From Psychrobacter ciconiae (lineage in GTDB: Bacteria > Pseudomonadota > Gammaproteobacteria > Pseudomonadales > Moraxellaceae): a stretch of 64,000 nucleotides of DNA. The position numbers and the translations under genes were made by a program. Shown one piece after another: positions 43,712 to 53,142 of the stretch. The notes beneath the pieces are model-generated. The model ran no database searches. It saw nothing but the letters and a program-made list of their open reading frames with translations, and was not told the DNA's origin. The stretch's first letter is position 1, and the number at the start of each line of letters is the position of its first letter. The stretch lies in the NCBI RefSeq assembly GCF_904846055.1, contig NZ_CAJGYV010000001.1, positions 992,001 through 1,056,000 on the forward strand, given 5' to 3'.

Positions 43712-45211
43712 ATGACCTCTTTTTTTGATACCATTCGCGATGAGTGGTTTTCCAATGTTCGCGGCGATGTGCTGTCGGGTCTTGTGGTGGCGCTTGCGCT
43801 GATTCCTGAAGCGATTGCCTTTTCTATCATTGCAGGGGTCGACCCAAAAGTTGGGCTTTATGCGTCATTTTGTATTGCGGTGGTCATCAGCTTTGTGGGC
43901 GGCAGACCGGCAATGATTTCGGCGGCAACGGGCGCTATGGCACTCGTTATGGTCGATTTGGTCGCGGAGCATGGCTTGCAATATTTGCTTGCGGCAACGC
44001 TGCTTTGCGGGGTCATTCAGGTAGTTATGGGCGCGCTTCGGCTTGGCAATCTGATGCGCTTTGTGTCACGCTCAGTGGTGGTTGGCTTTGTCAACGCGCT
44101 TGCCATTTTGATATTTGTGGCGCAATTGCCGGAATTAAACCCGCAAACCGCAGGCGTTGGTCTTAACGTTTATCTGATGACGGCAGCAGGGCTGGTCACT
44201 ATTTATCTGTTTCCAAAAATTCCCAAAATTGGCAAAATTATCCCCTCGCCGCTCGTTTGTATTGTGGGGCTGACTGCCGTTGCTATGATGCTCAACTTGG
44301 ACATCCGAAATGTGGGCGACATGGGCGATTTGCCCGACTCGCTACCGGTGTTTTTATTGCCAGATATCCCGCTTAATTTGCAAACGCTGATGATCATTGC
44401 GCCATATTCTTTCGCCCTTGCCGTGGTGGGGCTTTTGGAATCGATGATGACTGCCACCATTGTTGATGAGCTGACCGACACCCCAAGTCATAAAAATCGC
44501 GAGTGCCGTGGTCAAGGCATTGCCAATATCGTGAGCAGTTTTTTTGGTGGCATGGCAGGCTGCGCGATGATTGGTCAGTCGATGATTAATGTCAAATCTG
44601 GCGGCAGAACGCGGCTCTCCACATTGATTGCCGGCGTGGTGCTGCTGATTTTGGTGGTCTTTTTAAGCGACTGGGTGCGCCAAATTCCAATGGCAGCTTT
44701 GGTTGCGGTGATGATTATGGTGTCGATTGGGACCTTTAATTGGCAATCGCTTCGCGAATTTAAAACCCATCCAACCTCATTTAATATTGTCATGCTGTCA
44801 ACGGTCATCACCACCATTGTTACCCATAACTTAGCTTATGGCGTTTTGGTTGGGGTGCTGCTCTCGGCGCTGTTTTTTGCCAATAAAATCGGTCAGTTTT
44901 TAACGGTGATGAGCGAATATAGCGAGGACGGCAACACGCGTTATTATTACGTTCAAGGTCAGGTCTTTTTTGCGTCAACATCGCAGTTTTTGGCAAGCTT
45001 TGATACCAAAGAAGCGCTTGACCGCGTTGAAATTGACGTAAGCCTTGCCCATTTTTGGGACGTCAGCGCCGTAGATACGCTAGATAAATTGGTCATTCGC
45101 TTGCAGCGCGAGGGCATTGAGGTCAAAGTGGTGGGGCTAAACTACGCCAGCCGAACGCTGATTGATAAATTTTCCATCCATGATAAGCGTGATATTGGTC
45201 TTCTTGATTAA
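43712..45211 (+). CDS. SulP-family anion transporter with STAS domain
   Basis: 499 residues. Membrane part (residues about 15-395) with the SulP signature [46 protein letters not shown], and [34 protein letters not shown]. The C-terminal STAS domain (about 405-495) contains [22 protein letters not shown]. Such proteins carry bicarbonate, sulfate or dicarboxylates; the resemblance to BicA-like bicarbonate carriers is an impression only. The stop codon touches the open frame of the universal stress protein that follows, so they are translated together. Confidence 0.88.
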   Translation: MTSFFDTIRDEWFSNVRGDVLSGLVVALALIPEAIAFSIIAGVDPKVGLYASFCIAVVISFVGGRPAMISAATGAMALVMVDLVAEHGLQYLLAATLLCGVIQVVMGALRLGNLMRFVSRSVVVGFVNALAILIFVAQLPELNPQTAGVGLNVYLMTAAGLVTIYLFPKIPKIGKIIPSPLVCIVGLTAVAMMLNLDIRNVGDMGDLPDSLPVFLLPDIPLNLQTLMIIAPYSFALAVVGLLESMMTATIVDELTDTPSHKNRECRGQGIANIVSSFFGGMAGCAMIGQSMINVKSGGRTRLSTLIAGVVLLILVVFLSDWVRQIPMAALVAVMIMVSIGTFNWQSLREFKTHPTSFNIVMLSTVITTIVTHNLAYGVLVGVLLSALFFANKIGQFLTVMSEYSEDGNTRYYYVQGQVFFASTSQFLASFDTKEALDRVEIDVSLAHFWDVSAVDTLDKLVIRLQREGIEVKVVGLNYASRTLIDKFSIHDKRDIGLLD

Positions 45212-45235
45212 TTGAAGGTTAAAAAAGGTGCTTTG

Positions 45236-46108
45236 GTGAGTCAATTAAAACCTGATAGCGTGATTGCCTGTTTAGACTGTCCCGACCACGTGCAAGCGGT
45301 TCTTGATGCCAGCCTTTGGGCGGCCGCACGGATGCAAGCGCCAATTGCACTCTTGCACGCCGTCCCAAGCCTTCAGCAAAAAGCGGCGGTTGACTATTCA
45401 GGGTGCTTAAATATCAATGATGAAAGCCACCTTTTAGACGCGTTTACCAATCACGAGCAGCTAAGTAACGCTCAGTTAAAGCTCAAAGCCAAAGCGCTTT
45501 TGAACCAAGCCGAAGCTTATTGCGAAGAGCAGCAGCACAAGCGCAAAGTTTATGCCCTGCACCGCCATGACAGCTTGGTTGATAGCCTCGATTATGTGGA
45601 TAACTACTCAAAGCTTGCGGTCATCGGTCATAAGTTGACTTGTAAAACCTCGCTTGCGCAATTGATCCGGATGAGTCATTGTCCGATTTTGGTGACGCAC
45701 AAACCATTTGTTGCCCCAACCCAAGCGCTATTTGCTTTTGACAATCGCGCCACCGCGCGGCGGATGCTGGCTTGGCTTTGCAAAACGCCTTTAATTCGCG
45801 CCTTAACCGTCCATATTGTGATGGTTGGCAAAGACACCCCTGAAAATAATGATGCCCTTCGCGAAGCTTATGCCAAATTAAAGCAGTCCGGAATCGCCTG
45901 CAAAAAAGCCTTAATAGATGGTCGCGACGTCACTCAGACCTTGCAGCGCTATCAAATCGACCACAACATCGGGCTACTCATGACCGGCGCATTTGGGCAA
46001 TCAAGGCTGCTTGAGCTGATTCAAGGCAGCAACACCAAAAAAATGCTTGAAGCGACCTTGATTCCTTATTTATTATTTCCAAAAGTCTCTCTCGATGAGC
46101 CGCTTTAA
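45236..46108 (+). CDS. Tandem universal stress protein
   Basis: About 290 residues with two Usp domains (about 5-150 and 160-290). The second has the ATP-binding pattern MTGAFGQSRLLELIQGSNTKKML (G-x2-G-x9-G-S). The first lacks a complete one. The frame opens directly after the SulP stop (TTG at 45212); I prefer GTG at 45236 because AAAGG stands 7 bases before it. Tight coupling suggests that it senses state for, or regulates, the SulP transporter. Confidence 0.87.
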   Translation: MSQLKPDSVIACLDCPDHVQAVLDASLWAAARMQAPIALLHAVPSLQQKAAVDYSGCLNINDESHLLDAFTNHEQLSNAQLKLKAKALLNQAEAYCEEQQHKRKVYALHRHDSLVDSLDYVDNYSKLAVIGHKLTCKTSLAQLIRMSHCPILVTHKPFVAPTQALFAFDNRATARRMLAWLCKTPLIRALTVHIVMVGKDTPENNDALREAYAKLKQSGIACKKALIDGRDVTQTLQRYQIDHNIGLLMTGAFGQSRLLELIQGSNTKKMLEATLIPYLLFPKVSLDEPL

Positions 46109-46179
46109 ACCTTGTGGCGGTGATAATAATTCTTAAAAAAAAGTGCCCGCCTTGTTCATGGCAAAGTTGGTTATAATAA

Positions 46180-46593
<414 letters not shown>

Positions 46594-46636
46594 ATTGCCA
46601 AAACCTTTTTTAGATTATAAAAATTTTAGATTATAA

Positions 46637-46673
46637 AAAATCCTGAATCACGCAGGGTCATTCAGGATTTTAT
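46637..46673. terminator. Terminator between glnK and the DUF2147 gene
   Basis: Stem AAAATCCTGAAT / ATTCAGGATTTT around a loop of 11 bases, with A/T runs at both sides, fits bidirectional use by the two convergent genes. Confidence 0.75.
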
Positions 46674-46694
46674 CGATCGTTTTAACTTATCAGC

Positions 46695-47078
46695 TTACTT
46701 TTTTTGCCACGTTTGGCTTCTTGAAAATGGTCCTAAGTGACCTTTTAGATTCAGAGTTGAGCCATTTAAGCTTGCGGTTAAGCGGTAGGTTTTATTTTTG
46801 ACAGGGTCAGTAATCGTGCCGCCGCTATATTTGCCATTGCCATCAGCTTTTAAGCCGCTAATGACGGTTTGACCGACGTACTGTTTGGCTTTGGTCGTTG
46901 ACCCTGCAATGATTTTTCCGGTAAAGACGCCGCCGCTTTCGGTGATTTTTACCACGGCTTTTGGCTGACCATCCTCGTAAGTTTGCCACGTGGTGTTGGC
47001 AAGCGGATCAGCGGCAAAGGTCACGCTTGCAAGCCCCATTCCTACAACAGCTAACGCACTTTTGGTAACGAATTTCAT
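46695..47078 (-). CDS. DUF2147 family secreted protein
   Basis: 127 residues from the ATG at 47078. A signal peptide MKFVTKSALAVVGMGLASVTFA is followed by a small beta-barrel-like domain: NTTWQTYEDGQPKAVVKI, GGVFTGKIIAG, YSGGTITDPVKNKTYRLTASL, LKGHLGPFSRSQTW. This is the DUF2147 pattern; relatives are periplasmic and of unknown function. Confidence 0.87.
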   Translation of the reverse strand: MKFVTKSALAVVGMGLASVTFAADPLANTTWQTYEDGQPKAVVKITESGGVFTGKIIAGSTTKAKQYVGQTVISGLKADGNGKYSGGTITDPVKNKTYRLTASLNGSTLNLKGHLGPFSRSQTWQKK

Positions 47079-47237
47079 AATTTGACTCCTGTCATCACAT
47101 GACATCAATAATGCCGGCTAAAATTGGCAAATCATGCACAATTTTTTGGCTTAACTCCATTATAAGCAATTTTTAAACTTTACCTAGTAATTTTTTATAG
47201 AAAAATTTTACTATAAAATCAATACTCTAGCCCAAAT

Positions 47238-47501
47238 TTATAAAAAAGGGTTTTTAATTTCATGGTCTGGTAAGTCATCATTAGTTTTTGACTTAAAACT
47301 ATTACTTAGGTAGCGCTGATCATTTTCAAACGCTTTGATGATAGTACTGGTCAGTTCATGCAACTGTTTTGCCGCCTCAAATCCTGCCACATCAAAAGTG
47401 ACGTCAATATCGCCATAAATGATGACTTTGTCGGTTTGGTTTTCGATAACCAAATCGCCGATTTGCATACTCTGTGAGTCGTTGGCAAAAGGGTCAATCA
47501 T
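47238..47501 (-). CDS. Small conserved hypothetical protein
   Basis: 87 residues, acidic, no signal or membrane segment. The start MIDPFANDSQSMQIGDLVIENQTDKVIIYGDIDVTFD reminds me of small Moraxellaceae hypothetical proteins, but no function is known. GAGG stands before the ATG. It lies 79 bases after the nuclease gene on the complementary order, with separate spacing and no terminator seen. Confidence 0.65.
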   Translation of the reverse strand: MIDPFANDSQSMQIGDLVIENQTDKVIIYGDIDVTFDVAGFEAAKQLHELTSTIIKAFENDQRYLSNSFKSKTNDDLPDHEIKNPFL

Positions 47502-47531
47502 AAAAACTCCTCATTGTAAAACTTATCACAT

Positions 47532-48422
47532 TTAAGCATTCAGCTGCGCTAAAATCCAATCCACCACCGCTGCTAAAAATACCAACCAAGTGGGCGACTC
47601 ATTTTTGGTGGGCGCAGGGTTTGACAGCTGATTACCATCAAGCGGTAACTCAAGGGCGGAAGCTTTCACTGAAATTTCAAGAATGGGCAGCACATCGACG
47701 CCGGTTTTTTTCGCCAAGCTGTCAACGCTAATCACCTCAATGCGCTCGGACTCGTCATTGGGCGCAAAATAAACGCCAGCTTGGTTGAGGGACGGGATAT
47801 AAACGGCTTTGTAAAAATGGCTTGGGATAAGAACGCGACCTTTGAGCGTTTTGACATTTTGGTCTAAAAACGCCACGCCGGTCACCGTGTAAACCTCGCC
47901 GTATTGTAGCGCCAACTGCCGCGTTGCCGTTTCGATATTGCGCCAAATGTAGCGGTTGTTTCGCGGCGACTGCGGGGCAATGTTGGCAAGGCTAAAGCTG
48001 TCGTACTGCTGAGCGCGGTTTGCCATGTTGCCGTTTGGCGCTAAATGACCGCGGTCAAATCCTGATTTTGAGTAATCACTTAAGGTTGCGCGCATGGCTT
48101 TAGGCAAGCGGCTTTCTTCGTGAAAGTTGTCCTCGCGGCTGATCTTTCTGGCATCATTGATGCGCTTTTTGGTCAAGTGCTCCGCTGACCAAAGCGGCGT
48201 TTTGGTAACGCCAGAATACATCACCGCAAAACCGTTAAAGCATAAGGGTTTGGTGTCGCGAGTCAGCTTTTTATTGGTAATGTTTGGGTAAATACCTTGA
48301 TAAAACGACGCGCTACACTTGGCTAAATCTTCAGCCAAAGCGGCATTGCTGCTGGCAAGCAGAAGCGACGTTATGAAAACCGTCGTGAAAAAGTGAAAAA
48401 ACCGTTGATAAAATATCTTCAT
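47532..48422 (-). CDS. DNA/RNA non-specific endonuclease (NucA/Nuc1 family), secreted
   Basis: 296 residues from the ATG at 48422. An N-terminal signal peptide (FFHFFTTVFITSLLLASSNAALA) precedes the ββα-metal nuclease domain, with the catalytic DRGHLAPNGNMAN (His of DRGH), LANIAPQSPRNNRYIW (metal Asn) and YTVTGVAFLD. The C-terminus ends in a hydrophobic segment (TWLVFLAAVVDWILAQL) that may anchor it. Likely role: periplasmic or extracellular nucleic-acid scavenging. Confidence 0.9.
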   Translation of the reverse strand: MKIFYQRFFHFFTTVFITSLLLASSNAALAEDLAKCSASFYQGIYPNITNKKLTRDTKPLCFNGFAVMYSGVTKTPLWSAEHLTKKRINDARKISREDNFHEESRLPKAMRATLSDYSKSGFDRGHLAPNGNMANRAQQYDSFSLANIAPQSPRNNRYIWRNIETATRQLALQYGEVYTVTGVAFLDQNVKTLKGRVLIPSHFYKAVYIPSLNQAGVYFAPNDESERIEVISVDSLAKKTGVDVLPILEISVKASALELPLDGNQLSNPAPTKNESPTWLVFLAAVVDWILAQLNA

Positions 48423-48534
48423 AGCCGCGCTTGTTAACTCATTAACTGTCAATAACTAACGGTTATCCTAGCAGCCAACGCGCCTGCTGCAAAGCGCTGA
48501 TTTGATAAAATTGTAGGATTAAGCTTGGCTTTAC

Positions 48535-48563
48535 GTGACAATGCTTGAAGATTTCGCTATACT
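48535..48563 (+). promoter_or_regulatory. Promoter of tRNA-Ser(GGA)
   Basis: GTGACA (48535-48540) and TATACT (48558-48563) at 17 bases, followed by a GC-rich discriminator (AGGCGC) typical of stringently controlled stable RNA genes. The predicted start lies about 28 bases before the mature tRNA. Confidence 0.7.
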
Positions 48564-48597
48564 AGGCGCTCAAAAAAGCCGACCGGTCTTTTGATTT

Positions 48598-48688
48598 GGT
48601 GAAGTGGGTGAGTGGCTGAAACCGCACGCCTGGAAAGTGTGTATACGTTCATAGCGTATCGAGGGTTCGAATCCCTCCTTCACCGCCA
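48598..48688 (+). tRNA. tRNA-Ser (anticodon GGA)
   Basis: 91 bases including an encoded CCA end. Acceptor arms GGTGAAG and CTTCACC pair over seven positions, discriminator G. The anticodon stem-loop CACGC-CTGGAAA-GTGTG gives anticodon GGA. A long variable arm (TATACGTTCATAGCGTAT-like) and the T arm GAGGG-TTCGAAT-CCCTC are typical of class II tRNA-Ser. The integrase gene stands 283 bases downstream, and the 3' half of this tRNA is the probable island attachment site. Confidence 0.97.
48661..48688. other. Probable attachment site (left island end)
   Basis: P4-type integrases use the T-arm to 3' end of tRNA genes as attB, and the segment from GAGGGTTCGAATCC to CCA is the likely crossover region. 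The tRNA is intact, so the island carries the restoring copy. The matching direct repeat at the other end was not found in the window and should lie to the right of 64,000. Confidence 0.6.
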
Positions 48689-48834
48689 ATCTTATGAAAT
48701 CCTAGTTTTCCGAAACATTCCTACCCCATCCCAAACATCCCTTAATCCCTTGCAATATATAGCTTTCAGGCTGTATAACTGCGTTTCTGTTTTCCGAATT
48801 TGTCCTAAAGAACCCTACCTATCCCTGCTCTTGT

Positions 48835-48971
48835 GTTGGTCTAACTGATGGTCTAATATTAAAACTTAGCAAAAATAGACCAACTTACTGCTATTTTTTT
48901 ATGTCTTTAGATCATCATTTACTATAAAAGCCTTGGTAGATAAAGGCTGACAGCTTAGGGATAAGACCAAC
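48835..48971. repeat. Four GTTGGTCT 10-mers upstream of the integrase
   Basis: GTTGGTCTAA at 48835-48844, GATGGTCTAA at 48847-48856 (same direction, 12 bases apart), and inverted copies at 48875-48884 (GTTGGTCTAT) and 48962-48971 (GTTGGTCTTA). The last one ends right at the integrase ATG. The layout of direct and inverted short repeats beside the att region fits integrase arm-type or excisionase sites; binding there could also switch off int. The rest of the 283-base region shows nothing else. Confidence 0.65.
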
Positions 48972-50333
48972 ATGTTAAGCGACGCCAAGATTCGTAAGCT
49001 TAAACCGACTGAAAAATGCACGCCATCGCGCCCTGATAAATATTCTGACCAAAATGGTTTGCAGCTTTTGGTTCGCCACTCAGGCACAAAAACATGGGTC
49101 AGCGCGTACCGCTTTGCTAATAAACAAAACCGAGTCACGCTTGGCACTTATCCTTTGATGTCACTTGCTGAAGCTCGAAAAGCTAATACTGATATAAAAG
49201 CGCTGCTTGCTGAAGGGATCAATCCTAAGCTTAAAAAACGTCAAGACAGGCTCGATAATGAGCAAGCTCAGCTGTTTAATGATTATGCGCTAGCGTGGCT
49301 TGAAGAGCGTAAAAGAAACGTCAAACCGCGAACCTACCAGCAAGATTACAACCGAATGCAAAAAGACGTCCTCCCCTGCTTTGAAAATATCGCTTTAAAG
49401 GATGTAAGCTTTGAAGACTGTAAAGTGATGGCTGATCGCATTGAGAAACGCGTAAACGCAAATGGTGAGCCGCCACGTGAGGTTACCAGACGAACCATTG
49501 ACTTAGTTGCCAACATTTTAAAAAGTGCCAAACGGGAGCGCTTAATCGAGCAAAATCCGATAGAGGATTTAAAAGAAATTTATCCTAAAGCAAAAACTCA
49601 GCACATGAAGCATGTCGAATTAAAAGAGTTGCCAAAGCTGCTTCAGGATATTGAAAACTATCATGGTCATGATCAGACGCGCCTTGGCATGAAATTTCTT
49701 GCTTACTCATTTTGCCGAACGATTGAGCTTCGTATGATGAAGTGGGAGCATATTGACTTTCCAAATAAGCTTTGGCGCGTTGATATTGACAACCTAAAAT
49801 CAGGACGTAAGCACGTCGTTCCTTTATCAAACCAGATGCTTGCCGTGTTGGAAGAGATGAAACCCATCACAGGGCATTATGACTACGTGTTCTTTAACAC
49901 TGGAACACGTCAGCCTTACAGTGAAGAGTTTATTAATAACGCGCTGGATATCTTAGGCTATGCAGGCAAGCAAACAGGTCACGGCTTTCGCCACATTGCC
50001 TCAACTAATTTAAACGAGCTTGGCTATATGGGCGATGCCATTGAAAAGCAAATGGCTCACGATAAAAAAAGCAGCATCCGAGCGGTCTATAATCACGCTC
50101 AGCATTTAGAGGAGCGCCGAAAGATTATGCAGGTTTGGGCAGATTTTTTAGATTTGCTCAGAGATAAGGGTGAGGTCGTCGATTTTCAGACAGCGCGTCA
50201 GCAGATTGAAGCGTCGCTACAAAGCCAATCCTCACCTAACTTGCAAAACGCTGACAAGCATGAGCTTATCAGCGCTTTGATGGAAAAGGGGATCACTATA
50301 GATGAAATCAAAGGTTTTTTTAAAAAGAAATAG
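48972..50333 (+). CDS. Tyrosine-type site-specific integrase, P4/CP4-57 group
   Basis: 453 residues. The N-terminal arm-binding domain (DUF4102; residues 1-90, KYSDQNGLQLLVRHSGTKTWVSAYRF) is followed by the core-binding domain (about 100-205) and the catalytic domain. Catalytic residues: Arg249 (FCRTIELRMMKW), His337 and Arg340 (HGFRHIAS), His363 (MAHDKK) and nucleophile Tyr373 (VYNHAQHLEERR), all present. A further C-terminal tail of about 60 residues ends in KK. Directs insertion into the tRNA-Ser gene and excision with AlpA. Confidence 0.95.
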   Translation: MLSDAKIRKLKPTEKCTPSRPDKYSDQNGLQLLVRHSGTKTWVSAYRFANKQNRVTLGTYPLMSLAEARKANTDIKALLAEGINPKLKKRQDRLDNEQAQLFNDYALAWLEERKRNVKPRTYQQDYNRMQKDVLPCFENIALKDVSFEDCKVMADRIEKRVNANGEPPREVTRRTIDLVANILKSAKRERLIEQNPIEDLKEIYPKAKTQHMKHVELKELPKLLQDIENYHGHDQTRLGMKFLAYSFCRTIELRMMKWEHIDFPNKLWRVDIDNLKSGRKHVVPLSNQMLAVLEEMKPITGHYDYVFFNTGTRQPYSEEFINNALDILGYAGKQTGHGFRHIASTNLNELGYMGDAIEKQMAHDKKSSIRAVYNHAQHLEERRKIMQVWADFLDLLRDKGEVVDFQTARQQIEASLQSQSSPNLQNADKHELISALMEKGITIDEIKGFFKKK

Positions 50334-50343
50334 TTTTATCTTT

Positions 50344-51297
50344 TTAGAGCTGATCAGCTTCATTGTCAATTAAATCCTTTAAATATTTCACTGGATCAAC
50401 ATTGTATGTTTTAGCCAATTTATTTAGCTTATTCTTATATTCAGATGTCAGTAATAGTTCCTGTGCGGACTCAATATCTTTTTTATCTCTAAACTTTTTT
50501 TGGCTCCAAGCTTTACGCATTTTTGATATTATTAGTTGTTTATGAGCAGTAGGAGAATACACCTGATCAAGAGACCATATAGCATTTGAGTCTATAGCAT
50601 CTAAGCTAGCACAAATATGATTATATAAATCGCCATTTGTATATGCTATAAAATTATTTATTATTAACAAATTATTGTTTTTAAGATAGTCAACTGCCCA
50701 ATAAAGCTGTTCTTCATTTTCCTTATCGATCCAGTTCGTATTCTTTCGATCAGTTTTTATTATATTAAATATATTTCTTGCAAAGTTTAGATAATAGCTT
50801 TTCTTTTCTAGAGCAAAGTTCCTCATTGGATTTTGAATAAAATTTTGAGTGAAGATATTATTTTGCATTCCTTGATTGAAAGGCATATATGGCGCTGGAT
50901 TCGCGAGTATAGGTAGTGGAGATGATTGCTCTGCTACAAAAGATGAATCAATATTAAACATTAAATTTTCAAGCAATGTCGGCAAAGCTTGTATATTATT
51001 CTTTGGTACGTCATAAAATTGAGATTTACAGAAGTAAAATGAACACATCCATAGTAACGCTCTAACGTCCTCTTTCATCCAATCGAATAAGCTTTCATCA
51101 ATCATTTTGGACCTATAGAAATTTTTTATATCTTCTATTTTATTTGATTCTCTAGTATTCATATCTTTAATATTATTAAGTATAAGCTCTCTATTCGCTG
51201 GAAGTATTAGTGGATATCCATAAAATTTTAGAATATAAGCTATAAAATTTAGTTCTCTATTGCTAATTTTGTTAAGCCAGCTCTCTATATCCGCCAT
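50344..51297 (-). CDS. AT-rich island gene of unknown function
   Basis: 317 residues from the ATG at 51297 (MADIESWLNKI), convergent to the integrase with 10 bases between the stops. Not recognised. It is soluble and rich in Asn, Lys and Ile, with a Pro/Asn-rich linker in the middle (LPILANPAPYMPFNQG), a helical N-terminal half and a helical C-terminal half. Base composition is clearly more AT-rich than the neighbours, as for cargo genes brought in recently. By position next to the integrase it could be a defence or toxin gene, but there is no direct evidence. Confidence 0.7.
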   Translation of the reverse strand: MADIESWLNKISNRELNFIAYILKFYGYPLILPANRELILNNIKDMNTRESNKIEDIKNFYRSKMIDESLFDWMKEDVRALLWMCSFYFCKSQFYDVPKNNIQALPTLLENLMFNIDSSFVAEQSSPLPILANPAPYMPFNQGMQNNIFTQNFIQNPMRNFALEKKSYYLNFARNIFNIIKTDRKNTNWIDKENEEQLYWAVDYLKNNNLLIINNFIAYTNGDLYNHICASLDAIDSNAIWSLDQVYSPTAHKQLIISKMRKAWSQKKFRDKKDIESAQELLLTSEYKNKLNKLAKTYNVDPVKYLKDLIDNEADQL

Positions 51298-51713
51298 ATA
51301 ATATTCTCCAATATAAATATTCAATAAATTTTTTGATAATAATTGGCTTACATTATCATCTTTTTTTAGTACCTTTTAAAGACTATTTAAGTAGTATTTC
51401 TAGTGATAATTTAGTAATAGCAAACTCCTGAAGGCTATTAATATATAGATATAAAGTGTGATTTAGCATAGCATCTGATAAAGGAATATATAAGACCTTA
51501 ACTCTATTTTAAAATCTTACCACAGCTGCTGAGATTTTATATGTCGAAATCCTATCCCTAATAAGTTAGCTCAAGCGTTGCCTTAACAGGTTATTTATAT
51601 TATTACTTAACCTATCTTTCACTTGAGAGCAACCGCTCTCATTGCCCATCTCCTCAAATTTAAAAAATACAGATGGCACTACTCCTATGAACCACAACTC
51701 AAAGGAGCAAGTC
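51298..51713. other. AT-rich intergenic region with hairpins before the rep-like gene
   Basis: 416 bases without a gene. It contains two inverted repeats just before the rep-like gene: AGGTTA / TAACCT (51588-51613, 14-base loop) and GAGAGC-AACC-GCTCTC (51625-51640, a tight hairpin with a 7-bp stem if the flanking T-A pair is counted). Together with a Rep-type protein downstream these could be an origin or operator. Confidence 0.5.
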
Positions 51714-52628
51714 ATGACCGTATCAACCCTCAATATCAACCAACTGCTTTGCCAAGCCGACTGCTTGGTCAAAGACATTATTCATCAGCGCATTAATATC
51801 AGCCAAGTGAGCATTCAGCTCAAGACGTTGTATTTACCCATTGTTTATAACATCGATTTTGAGCTTTGCTATTCACAATCGATTAAGGCATTTATTGGCT
51901 CAGGATATGTGGCTGCAGGAGACTGCCTTCCTGAAGAGCTGGTTTGGGATCACTTAAGAACGTCCTACTTTATAAAATTAATTCAAGACAGTTATAAACT
52001 GCCAATTATTAGCTCTGAGTTGCAATTTCAGCAGCAAGAGCAAAACAATCGATTGTCGTTACAAGAATACTTAAGCTGCCTATTTAATCACTACGCTAAG
52101 CTATTGGTCGTTCGAGTGGATTTAGGCTATGCAAAAGAAACAATGAATCAGGTCAGTATTTATGATTTCGAAGCTCACTTAAAAACTTTAAGAGAACTAA
52201 TTAGCAACAAGAATACTTGTTTTGAGCATTTAGAAGGTTTTGCTTGGGCAATCGAGCAAGGCTTTGATCGTGGCTTTCACTGTCATTTATTATTAATTTA
52301 TCAAGGCAACGATCGACAAAAGGATACCTATTTAGGACAAATGGTGGGTGAAAAATGGCAAGCGATCACCAATGGTTTTGGGTCTTATTTTAATTGCAAT
52401 GATCCTGCTTATAAAAGACAATTTGCTCATCGCAATCAATTAGGGCTTGGCATGGTTCATCGAGACTCTCCTGTAAACAATGTGACCGCTGAAAATGCGA
52501 TCAATATGGCACTGTATCTGGCTGAACCAAATAAGACGGATCAAGCAATGAAAGTTACGATTCAAGGCATGAGAAGCTTTGGTCATGGTCAGTACCGAAC
52601 TTCTAAAAGGCGGGGTTTATCGTCATAG
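51714..52628 (+). CDS. Rep-like protein (YagK/YfjJ C-terminal, inovirus Gp2 type)
   Basis: 304 residues from the ATG at 51714, with AAAGGAG 7 bases upstream; the frame opens at 51642. The C-terminal half carries the HUH-like signature GFDRGFHCHLLLIYQG (His189, His191), followed by YLGQMVGEKWQ and the NAINMALYLAEPNKTD segment, as in YagK/YfjJ and inovirus Gp2 proteins. These resemble rolling-circle initiators. It may start replication of the excised island or be a remnant of a satellite phage. No clear catalytic Tyr motif was located. Confidence 0.75.
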   Translation: MTVSTLNINQLLCQADCLVKDIIHQRINISQVSIQLKTLYLPIVYNIDFELCYSQSIKAFIGSGYVAAGDCLPEELVWDHLRTSYFIKLIQDSYKLPIISSELQFQQQEQNNRLSLQEYLSCLFNHYAKLLVVRVDLGYAKETMNQVSIYDFEAHLKTLRELISNKNTCFEHLEGFAWAIEQGFDRGFHCHLLLIYQGNDRQKDTYLGQMVGEKWQAITNGFGSYFNCNDPAYKRQFAHRNQLGLGMVHRDSPVNNVTAENAINMALYLAEPNKTDQAMKVTIQGMRSFGHGQYRTSKRRGLSS

Positions 52629-52709
52629 TAAAACAAAGTCAAATATATAGTATTGCTATGAGATGCTACCAAGCTTATGGCAAACGCACTTATTCATTCA
52701 CACGTTACA

Positions 52710-52735
52710 AGGGACTGCCGAGCAGTCCCTTTTTT
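52710..52735 (+). terminator. Intrinsic terminator after the rep-like gene
   Basis: A 9-bp stem (AGGGACTGC / GCAGTCCCT) with a short loop and a T run at 52730-52735. 80 bases after the stop. Confidence 0.85.
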
Positions 52736-52759
52736 ATGCGCCATCTAAAAGGAGAGGTT

Positions 52760-53047
52760 ATGAAACCCATTTGTCCAAACTGTCATTCAGCAAACGTAAG
52801 CTGCAGTGAGTCTTTAATTAGTCCTAGCAAAATCGCTGAGCAGCTTTGCTCGCAGGCGGCGCTATCAAGCCTTGGGATCAGCATTTGCAAATACTATAAG
52901 GTCAATCCGGCGGTAGGTGCAATTGCAGGAACGGCATTAGCGTCAGCAATAAACGTTGTTATTAATAAAGTTCAGCTGCCGCTATTAAGTCATGTCCCAG
53001 CACAGGCTTATCTTTGTCACACGTGTTTTAAGCCGTTTATGTTGTGA
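52760..53047 (+). CDS. Zinc-ribbon island protein
   Basis: 95 residues from the ATG at 52760 (GGAGAGG ahead). N-terminal Cys pair CPNCHSANVSC and C-terminal pair LCHTCFKPFML suggest one zinc site made from both ends. Between them is a Gly/Ala-rich hydrophobic stretch (NPAVGAIAGTALASAINVVI), perhaps a membrane helix. Function unknown; the hydrophobic middle is odd for a DNA-binding ribbon. Confidence 0.7.
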   Translation: MKPICPNCHSANVSCSESLISPSKIAEQLCSQAALSSLGISICKYYKVNPAVGAIAGTALASAINVVINKVQLPLLSHVPAQAYLCHTCFKPFML

Positions 53048-53142
53048 CGCGCTTTTATTCATTCATTTATCACGCTGCCAAGTAGCAGCGAGTATTTAAT
53101 TCTAATTTTAATTACTAAGTTTATTATCAAAGGAGCATTACT

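Noticed and set aside
48612..48848. Open frame of 78 codons starting inside tRNA-Ser
   Set aside because: It reads through the tRNA and has no ribosome site.
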